The position numbers were made by a program, and so were the translations under genes. Shown here piece by piece: positions 58,024 to 64,000 of a stretch of DNA of 64,000 nucleotides (positions are counted from its first letter, which is position 1; the number at the start of each line of letters is the position of its first letter). Source of the stretch: Mycobacterium avium subsp. avium (lineage in GTDB: Bacteria > Actinomycetota > Actinomycetes > Mycobacteriales > Mycobacteriaceae); NCBI RefSeq assembly GCF_009741445.1, contig NZ_CP046507.1, positions 372,001 to 436,000 on the forward strand, in the 5' to 3' direction. The notes beneath the pieces were generated by a model. It was given only the letters and a program-made list of their open reading frames with translations, had not been told where the DNA came from and made no database searches.

Positions 58024-59001
58024 GTGACAAAGCTCAGCGGCGTGTTCCGGGTCGGCGAATTGGAGCCGGCGTTCGCAGAAGAGCTGGCCGCGCGCTACGA
58101 CGTCCCGAGACTGCCCGACGGTGCCGCGCGCGACCGGTTCCTGGCCGAGCATGCCGCCGAGGTGCGGGCGCTGCTGACCTGGGGACGGCCCGGAGTGGAC
58201 GCCGCCCTGATCGCGGCGTTGCCCAACCTGGAGGTCATCGTCAACAACGGCGCCGGTGTGGACCTGATCGACACCGCGGCCGCCGACCGCCGTGGAATCG
58301 GCGTCAGCAACACCCCGGACGTGCTCTCCGATACCGTCGCCGACACCGCGCTGGGCCTGATCCTGATGACGCTGCGCCGGTTGGGCGCCGCCGATCGGTA
58401 TGTGCGGGCCGGGCGGTGGGCGCGCGAGGGGCCGTTCCCGTACGGCCGGGACGTCAGCGGGCTCCAGGTCGGCATCCTGGGCCTGGGTCGCATCGGCTCG
58501 GCGATTGCGACCAGGCTGCGCGGATTCGACTGCGCCATCGCCTATCACAACCGCCGGCGCATCGACGGCTCCCCGTATCGCTATGCCGCCTCCGCCGTCG
58601 AGCTCGCCGAATTGGTCGACGTGCTGGTGGTCGCCACCACCGGCGACCACCAGGCCCACAAACTCGTCGACCGCGCCGTGCTGCGCGCCCTGGGCCCCGA
58701 GGGTTACCTGATCAACATCGCCCGGGGCAGCGTCGTCGACCAGGAGGCGCTGGTGGAGATGCTGGCCGGCGGTGAACTGGCCGGCGCGGGGATGGACGTG
58801 TTCGCCGACGAGCCGCACGTGCCCGCCGAGTTGGTCGGCCTGGACAACGTGGTGCTGCTGCCGCACGTCGGCAGCGCCACCGCCCGGACCCGGCGGGCGA
58901 TGGCTTCGTTGGCGCTGCGCAATCTCGACAGCTACCTGGCCACGGGTCAACTGGTGACGCCGGTGCTGCGGCCGCGCCGCCGGATTCCGGACCGCAACTG
59001 A
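58024..59001 (+). CDS. D-isomer-specific 2-hydroxyacid dehydrogenase
   Basis: About 325 residues from GTG 58024, which lies 7 bases after GGAGG; the GTG at 58018 is too close to that site. The NAD(P)-binding motif GILGLGRIGSAI is near residue 153. Catalytic residues are in place: Arg in NIARGSVVDQEAL, Glu in DVFADEP and His in LLPHVGS. It reduces 2-keto acids (glyoxylate/hydroxypyruvate type) or the reverse. The Arg in HNRRRIDG after the first beta-strand pair suggests NADPH. Confidence 0.92.
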   Translation: MTKLSGVFRVGELEPAFAEELAARYDVPRLPDGAARDRFLAEHAAEVRALLTWGRPGVDAALIAALPNLEVIVNNGAGVDLIDTAAADRRGIGVSNTPDVLSDTVADTALGLILMTLRRLGAADRYVRAGRWAREGPFPYGRDVSGLQVGILGLGRIGSAIATRLRGFDCAIAYHNRRRIDGSPYRYAASAVELAELVDVLVVATTGDHQAHKLVDRAVLRALGPEGYLINIARGSVVDQEALVEMLAGGELAGAGMDVFADEPHVPAELVGLDNVVLLPHVGSATARTRRAMASLALRNLDSYLATGQLVTPVLRPRRRIPDRN

Positions 59002-59065
59002 TCCGTGGTCGAAGCGATACCCGGAAAAGGTTATCGCCGCCCCCGCAACGGGGTATGCGGCACTC

Positions 59066-59524
59066 ATGAGCCCACTACCGTCGCAGACTGCCACGCCGGT
59101 GCGGTTGACGCTGGCCGGCAGCGCCCGCCCCGACACCGTGACGGCGTGGCGCCGCGCCCTGCACCGGTGGCTGCAGCACGAGGTGCGGGCGCCCGACGAC
59201 GTGCGTGACGACGTGGTGCTGGGAGTCAACGAGGCGCTGGCCAATTGCGTCGAGCACGCCTACCGCTCGCACCGCGGAACCGGCGCGATGAAGCTGCAGG
59301 CCAGCTACGACCCGGGCGCCGAGTCGATCCGGGTGTGCGTGAGCGACCGCGGCCGGTGGCAGAGCCCGTCGTGCCGGCTGTCGAGCGACCCACGCGCGTC
59401 CCGCGGCATCATGCTGATGCACAACCTGGCCGAGCACTGCACCATCCACGCCCGCCCGGACGGTACCAACGTCTACCTGGATTACGCTCTCGACCCGAAT
59501 CCCGTTGGTGCTCAACGGGTTTGA
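59066..59524 (+). CDS. RsbW-like ATP-binding protein (HATPase, anti-sigma type)
   Basis: A 152-residue GHKL ATPase domain. N box: GVNEALANCVEHAY. G1: VSDRGRW. G2-like: SRGIMLMHNLAEHC. Such stand-alone domains act as serine kinases/anti-sigma factors that bind an anti-sigma antagonist or sigma factor in general stress control. No sigma factor or antagonist gene is adjacent, so the partner is unknown. The remaining 59525-59660 gap holds no supported gene. Confidence 0.88.
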   Translation: MSPLPSQTATPVRLTLAGSARPDTVTAWRRALHRWLQHEVRAPDDVRDDVVLGVNEALANCVEHAYRSHRGTGAMKLQASYDPGAESIRVCVSDRGRWQSPSCRLSSDPRASRGIMLMHNLAEHCTIHARPDGTNVYLDYALDPNPVGAQRV

Positions 59525-59660
59525 AGGCGATTAGCTGCCAACGGGTGCCGACGGGGTGAACTTCACCGGCAACGGGTCGTCGCAGGCCAGCGCCATGTCG
59601 GGCAGACAGTGCTGCACCGGAAACCGGCCGGGCCGCAACGGGTAAGCGGCGCAGCGCTTC

Positions 59661-61016
59661 TCAGACGCCGGCGGCCAGCTCCAATTCCTTCAAGGACGCC
59701 TCCAGATGGCCGAGCATCCGCTGCAGATGCGGCACGCTGCGCCGGCAGCCGACGAGGCCGAAGTCGAGGTTGTCGGCGTTGTTGGTCACGGTGATGTTGA
59801 CCGCCTGACCGTCCAGCGGGATGGACAGCGGGTAGTTGCCGTCCAGCCGGGCGCCGCGCCAGTACAACCGCTCCGAGCGGCCGGTCGACACGTTCGAGAT
59901 GACGATGTTGAACGGCGGCGAGGCCGTCGACAGGTAGCCGGGGATGAGCCCGAAGAACAGCCCGCCGATGTTGAAGGCGGACAGCGCCAACTGCTGCACC
60001 GGCGGCAGCTGCCAGAACACCTCCTTGGTGTCGCGGATCGATGCGCTGATGATCTCCAGCCGCTTGGCGGGGTCGTCCAGGTCGGTGGCGAGGTTGCACA
60101 GGAAGGTGCCGACCAGGTTGCCGCCGCGGTCGTCGTCGGGCTTGCGCAGGTTGACCGGAACCATCGCGGTGAGCGGGGCGTCCGGCAGGGCGTTCTGGTC
60201 GAGCAAGTAGGCGCGCAGCGCGCCCGACGACATCGCGAGGATGACGTCGTTGACCGTGGCGCCGGTGGCCGCCTTGACCGCGTTGATGCGCTCCAGCGGC
60301 CAGGACTGCGCGGCCACCCGCCGGGCGCCGCCGATGCGGACGTTGAACATCGAGCGCGGCGCCTGAAACGGCAGGGTGAGTTGCTGTTCGAGCAACGCGG
60401 CCCGGGCGAGCTTCAGCGTGGACGGCGCCAGGGCGAGCGCCGACCCGGCGGTGCGGCCGGCCCGCTCGAGCAGCGACGGGCGTCGGCGTGGGCCGCGCTG
60501 GCGCGGCGCCAGGCTCCAGGGCACCCGGACCTCGTCGTCGTCCGGATCGGGGGTGAAGGCCCGCTGCACCAGCCGCAGCGCGGACACCCCGTCCATCAGG
60601 GAGTGGTGGTACTTGGTGTAGACGGCGTACCGGCCGTCCTGGAGGCCTTCGACCAGATGGGCCTCCCACAGCGGGCGGTGCCGGTCGAGCAGGCTGCCGT
60701 GCAGCCGGGACGCCAGCTCCAGCAGGTCGCGCACCCGTCCGGGTTCGGGCAGCGCCGAGCGGCGCAGGTGGTAGTCGAGCTCGACCTCCTTGTCGACCGA
60801 CCAGGCCAGGTTGGTGACGCCGCCGAAGAACGCCGGGTGCTTGCGGAAGGTGGGCTGCACGTCGGTGCACTCGAGCATCGCCTGATAGCTCTCGCGCACG
60901 AAATGCGGGCCGGCGTCCGGCGGCGGCTCGAACAGCTGCAGCGAGCCCACGTGCATCGGATGCTCGCGTGACTCGCCGATGAGGAACAACGCATCCGTCG
61001 GTGAAATCGGTTCCAT
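59661..61016 (-). CDS. Wax ester synthase / diacylglycerol acyltransferase (WS/DGAT)
   Basis: A 451-residue enzyme that joins acyl-CoA to diacylglycerol or a long-chain alcohol, making triacylglycerol or wax ester stores. The catalytic HHxxxDG is present as HHSLMDG near residue 137. The N-terminus PISPTDALFLIGESREHPMH and the C-terminal PLDGQAVNITVTNNADNLDF are typical for the mycobacterial Tgs family. Length is normal. The 120-base gap to the PhoU gene on the right shows no gene. Confidence 0.94.
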   Translation of the reverse strand: MEPISPTDALFLIGESREHPMHVGSLQLFEPPPDAGPHFVRESYQAMLECTDVQPTFRKHPAFFGGVTNLAWSVDKEVELDYHLRRSALPEPGRVRDLLELASRLHGSLLDRHRPLWEAHLVEGLQDGRYAVYTKYHHSLMDGVSALRLVQRAFTPDPDDDEVRVPWSLAPRQRGPRRRPSLLERAGRTAGSALALAPSTLKLARAALLEQQLTLPFQAPRSMFNVRIGGARRVAAQSWPLERINAVKAATGATVNDVILAMSSGALRAYLLDQNALPDAPLTAMVPVNLRKPDDDRGGNLVGTFLCNLATDLDDPAKRLEIISASIRDTKEVFWQLPPVQQLALSAFNIGGLFFGLIPGYLSTASPPFNIVISNVSTGRSERLYWRGARLDGNYPLSIPLDGQAVNITVTNNADNLDFGLVGCRRSVPHLQRMLGHLEASLKELELAAGV

Positions 61017-61136
61017 GGTTGTCGCACCCGCCTGTCGCCTCTGTCGCCTGTGGCGCCGTGATCGCCGCCCGCGGTCTGGACGGCCTACCTCCTAATAGCC
61101 CGAGCGCGCGTCGGCCACACCCGAATGTGCCGGTGT

Positions 61137-61772
61137 CTAACGCCCGGTGGCCTGGAAGATGACGCGCCGCGCGATCTCGACGGCGTGGTCGGCGAAGCGT
61201 TCGTAGAAGCGGCCCAGCAGCGTGGCGTCCACCGCGGCGGCGACGCCCGGCGTCCACGCCGGGTCCATCAGCACCGACAACAGCCGGCGATGCAACTCGT
61301 CCATCGTGTCGTCGTCGCGGCGGATCTGCGCCGCCCGGCGCGGGTCCTGGGACAGCAGCACCTCGCGCGCACCGGCGGCCAGCGCCTCGGCCGCCTCACC
61401 CATGGCCGCGATGATCGGCCGCACCTCCGCCGGCACGGCGCTGTCGGGGTGGCGCCGGCGGGCGATCTCGGCGACGTGCACCGCCAGCTCGACCATCCGC
61501 TGGGCGTCGGCGGCTATCCGCAGCGCGCTGACCACCGCGCGCAGATCCGTGGCCACCGGCGCCTGCAACGCCAACAACGCGAACGCGGTCTCCTCGGCCT
61601 GCAGGCCCAGGGCGGCGATGCTGTGCTGGCGGGTGATGACGCCCTCGGCCCTCAACAGGTCGGCGTCCAGCAGCGCGTGGGTGGCCTGCGCGATCGCGTC
61701 GGCGGCCATTGCGCACATCTCGGCGAGCCGCGCGTTGAGCAGACACAGCCGCCGGTGGAAACCGGACCTCAT
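61137..61772 (-). CDS. PhoU-like phosphate signalling protein
   Basis: About 211 residues from ATG 61772 ([20 protein letters not shown]), the usual PhoU start. Two three-helix repeats carry acidic metal-binding motifs: [18 protein letters not shown] and [16 protein letters not shown]. PhoU dampens PhoR/PhoP- or SenX3-type signalling from the Pst transporter when phosphate is plentiful. No pst genes are adjacent. Mycobacteria have two PhoU paralogues; which this is cannot be told here. Confidence 0.92.
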   Translation of the reverse strand: MRSGFHRRLCLLNARLAEMCAMAADAIAQATHALLDADLLRAEGVITRQHSIAALGLQAEETAFALLALQAPVATDLRAVVSALRIAADAQRMVELAVHVAEIARRRHPDSAVPAEVRPIIAAMGEAAEALAAGAREVLLSQDPRRAAQIRRDDDTMDELHRRLLSVLMDPAWTPGVAAAVDATLLGRFYERFADHAVEIARRVIFQATGR

Positions 61773-61829
61773 CCGTGACGGATAACCCGTCACCGCCAAA
61801 TAAACGTGTGCGCGATAAACGTGCCCGTC

Positions 61830-63224
61830 CTAGCGGACGTCGTTGGCCAGCGCGCGGGCCTCCCGTTCGGTTTCCACCGCGGGCCCCGAGCCCGGCAACG
61901 GTTTGCCGGCGACCTCGGGGGTGAACAGCAGCGTGACGGCCCCCACCGCGCCACCGAAGATCAGCATGTAGGCCGGCACCATCACGTTGCCGGTGGCCGA
62001 CACCAGCGCCTGGGCGATCAGCGGGGTGACGCCGCCGACCAGCGATATCGAGATGTTGTAGGAGATGGCCAGCGCCCCGTAGCGCACGTTGGTGGGAAAC
62101 AGCGCCGGCAGCATGGCCGGTCCGGTGCTGTCGAAGCACAGTTCCATCAGCCCGATCAGCAGCACGCCGATGAAGATCACCGGATACACGCCGCCGAATC
62201 GGATCAGCAGGAACGCCGGCACCGAGGCCCCGATCAGCAGCGCGCACCCGGTCCACATGATGGGTTTGACGCCGATGCGGTCGGACAGGCTGGCGACGGC
62301 CACCACCGTGGCCATCAGGATGGCCAGCGTGGTCACGATCATCACCAGCCCGGCCGTGTGTCCGACGCGCACGAACAGCCGGAGATAGGTGGGCAGATAG
62401 CCGGTGAGCATGAAGTCGGCGACCTGGGAGGTCAGCACCAGCGCCGCGCAGATCAGCATCGGCCGCCACTGCTGCGCCACCGTGCGCCGGATCTGTTGGC
62501 GGCCTTGGCCGCCCGGCGTGTGCGGGCTGTCGTTGGCGCTCTGGTAGGCCGAGGACTCTTCCAGCCGCAGCCGCAGGTACAGCGCGACCAGACCGAACGG
62601 CAGCCCCAGCAGCAGCGGAATTCGCCAGCCGTAGCTCAACATGTCCTGGTCGGGCAGCCAGGTCTGCAGCCCGGTGACCAGCATGCCGGCCAGCACGAAC
62701 CCCACCAGATTCCCCATCGGCAGGAAGCCGACCATCATGCCGCGCTTGTGGTCGGGGGCCTGCTCCACCAGGTAGGTCATCGCGCCGACGTACTCGCCGC
62801 CGGTGGACAGACCCTGGAATATCCGGGCGATGACGAGCAGGATCGGCGCCCAGATGCCGATGCTGCTGTAGGTGGGCAGCAGGCCGGTGGTGGTGGTGCT
62901 GACCGTCATCATCAGGATGGTGACGACCAGCACCCGGTGGCGGCCGATGCGGTCGCCCAGCGGGCCGAAGATGAACCCGCCGAGCGGACGGACGACGAAC
63001 GCCGCGGCCAGCGTGCTGAAGGTCGCGATCAGGTGCAGGCCGCTGACGCTCTTACCCGGATAGAACACCTCGGCGAGCGTGGTCGCGATGTACCCGTAGA
63101 CACCGAAGTCGTACCACTCCATGAAGTTTCCGATCGCGGTGCCCATGATGGTTTGACGCATCGCTGGATCGGCGACCCTGATTTCTTTACGTGCCCATTT
63201 CCTCCGGCGGCGGCGAATACCCAT
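61830..63224 (-). CDS. MFS transporter, metabolite:H+ symporter (MHS) family
   Basis: About 464 residues from ATG 63224. A longer frame from TTG 63356 is possible but begins with a polar, unlikely N-terminus. Twelve helices; the first shows GTAIGNFMEWYDFGVYGY, and the loop GDRIGRHRVLV is the MFS motif between helices 2 and 3. MHS members take up proline/betaine, citrate, alpha-ketoglutarate or shikimate. The substrate is not evident. It is on the same strand as PhoU, with a gap of 57 bases. Confidence 0.9.
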   Translation of the reverse strand: MGIRRRRRKWARKEIRVADPAMRQTIMGTAIGNFMEWYDFGVYGYIATTLAEVFYPGKSVSGLHLIATFSTLAAAFVVRPLGGFIFGPLGDRIGRHRVLVVTILMMTVSTTTTGLLPTYSSIGIWAPILLVIARIFQGLSTGGEYVGAMTYLVEQAPDHKRGMMVGFLPMGNLVGFVLAGMLVTGLQTWLPDQDMLSYGWRIPLLLGLPFGLVALYLRLRLEESSAYQSANDSPHTPGGQGRQQIRRTVAQQWRPMLICAALVLTSQVADFMLTGYLPTYLRLFVRVGHTAGLVMIVTTLAILMATVVAVASLSDRIGVKPIMWTGCALLIGASVPAFLLIRFGGVYPVIFIGVLLIGLMELCFDSTGPAMLPALFPTNVRYGALAISYNISISLVGGVTPLIAQALVSATGNVMVPAYMLIFGGAVGAVTLLFTPEVAGKPLPGSGPAVETEREARALANDVR

Positions 63225-63458
63225 TGACTGATGGCTTACCCGAAACTTTCCGGGCACGAACCAGCGGGGGTGGGCTAACAGCGGTGACCGCGCTGCGACC
63301 GGGCCCGGTCGCAGCCGCTCGGCCACCTCGGGCGACACGCGCCGCGGGGGCGTCAAAGGCCAGCTAGGGCGGGGTACTGCGGTTCGGCGGCGACGGTGTC
63401 GCGCGCGGTGTGCGGCGGCGTCCGGTTATTCGCGTCACGTTTGGCTCGATCGGGCCGG

Positions 63459-64000
63459 TCATTGGCCCTTGAGGCTGCCGATGCGCAGCGAGAATTCGGC
63501 CGGTTTGGGCGGCTGGGCGTTCTGGACCTGCTCGACGTAACCGGCCGGGTCGCGATCGATGATCGGCAAGCCCTCGGTGGTGGGATGCTCGGCCATGAAC
63601 TCGGCGTACTGGCGCCCGAGCGCTTCGCGCAGGCCGATCGGGGCGGTGCGCCGGAAATCCGACAGCCCTTCGCGTTCCTCCTCGGCCATGTGGTCGTCGT
63701 TGGCCTCGCGGGTGCGTCCCACCGCGGCCCACCACTGCTCGGTGCCCGGCTGGGCCGCGTTCGCCGCACGCACCCCGTCGCGGATGTCGTTGTGATCGCC
63801 GATCGCGTCGAGGGTCTCGCCCTCGGCGTCCGCACTGCCGCGCTTGAGCAGCTGGGGATAGAAGATCTTCTCCTCGATGTAGGCGTGCACGTCGAGCTTG
63901 TCGGCGAGCGGCCGCCACACCCGCTGCAGCGCGTCCCGGTCGTCGGCGGCCTGGGCCTGCAGGTAGTCGAGCCGGGCGAACTGCTCGCGGAACCAGTCGT
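63459..64000 (-). CDS. Hemerythrin HHE domain protein, N-terminus outside the window
   Basis: The frame is open from 64000 to its stop at 63459 (180 codons seen); the start codon lies beyond the window. DWFREQFARLDYLQAQ opens the visible part. His/Glu metal ligands of the diiron four-helix bundle are visible in DVHAYIEEKIFYPQL, GDHNDIRDGV and DDHMAEEEREG. A C-terminal tail of about 60 residues follows. Such proteins bind oxygen or nitric oxide, or sense redox state. The 63225-63458 gap upstream of the transporter has no gene. Confidence 0.88.
   Translation of the reverse strand, partial: DWFREQFARLDYLQAQAADDRDALQRVWRPLADKLDVHAYIEEKIFYPQLLKRGSADAEGETLDAIGDHNDIRDGVRAANAAQPGTEQWWAAVGRTREANDDHMAEEEREGLSDFRRTAPIGLREALGRQYAEFMAEHPTTEGLPIIDRDPAGYVEQVQNAQPPKPAEFSLRIGSLKGQ

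Noticed and set aside
59531..59660. A protein-like stretch after the WS/DGAT stop (LRPGRFPVQHCLPDMALACD), considered as readthrough or a frameshifted extension
   Set aside because: It is not in the WS/DGAT frame, the enzyme already ends at its normal C-terminus, and the segment has no good start codon or ribosome-binding site.

Overview
The window is a high-GC chromosomal segment from a mycobacterium, very probably a slow-growing non-tuberculous species. The evidence is an ino1 - PadR - DUF1707-type membrane gene - ponA1 - rpsF-ssb-rpsR-rplI - dnaB block in the order known from M. tuberculosis (Rv0046c to Rv0058), a close homologue of Rv0063, an MmpS/MmpL pair, a complete yrbE/mce operon, a PE/PPE pair, F420-type oxidoreductases and a WS/DGAT acyltransferase. 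A Mycobacterium avium-complex origin is my guess only. No rRNA, tRNA, CRISPR array or intact insertion sequence was seen.

Layout. (1) 1-3820, minus strand: a tight four-gene unit (LLM oxidoreductase, sulfotransferase, TIM-barrel protein, DUF1214-like protein cut by the window edge). (2) 3.9-12.2 kb: ino1 and its PadR-type neighbour; then a plus-strand chain Rv0049-like / ponA1 / Rv0051-like / Rv0052-like in which each junction overlaps by 4 bases. (3) 12.3-16.9 kb: rpsF-ssb-rpsR-rplI, a terminator hairpin, a cluster of DnaA-box-like sequences, and dnaB, whose P-loop is interrupted by a 337-residue intein with the features of a class 3 intein. (4) 16.9-27.4 kb: a region that differs from M. 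tuberculosis between dnaB and the Rv0063 homologue. It holds an acyltransferase, a methyltransferase and a divergent TetR gene sharing a perfect palindrome, about 1.5 kb of poorly coding DNA, mmpS-mmpL, a membrane protein, an SDR and a DUF5134-like protein.

(5) 27.5-35.6 kb: the Rv0063-like flavoprotein, a zinc-ribbon mini-protein, a second CRP paralogue, VOC and hydrolase genes, a LysR/EamA divergent pair, a secreted DUF3298-type protein, a SnoaL-like protein and a GNAT enzyme. (6) 35.6-49.1 kb: the mce lipid-import locus. yrbEA-yrbEB-mceABCDEF is flanked on both sides by paralogous Mce-associated membrane proteins and secreted proteins, and followed by a tandem-TetR regulator of the Mce3R type. 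mceF carries a one-base frameshift. (7) 49.2-54.0 kb: small membrane proteins, a 55-residue charged protein, a lipoprotein coupled to a GIDDTD-motif protein related to archaeal TiaS, a frameshifted membrane gene, and a PE/PPE pair of the PPW type. (8) 54.0-64.0 kb: a quinone-type methyltransferase with direct repeats in its promoter, a Ddn-like protein, a SulP transporter, a second LLM oxidoreductase, a D-2-hydroxyacid dehydrogenase, an RsbW-like ATPase, WS/DGAT, PhoU, an MHS-family transporter and a hemerythrin protein that runs off the end.

Most themes concern the cell envelope (inositol, peptidoglycan, MmpL, Mce, acylglycerol) plus replication and stress control. All functions are inferred from motifs and gene order read by eye; no database search was run.
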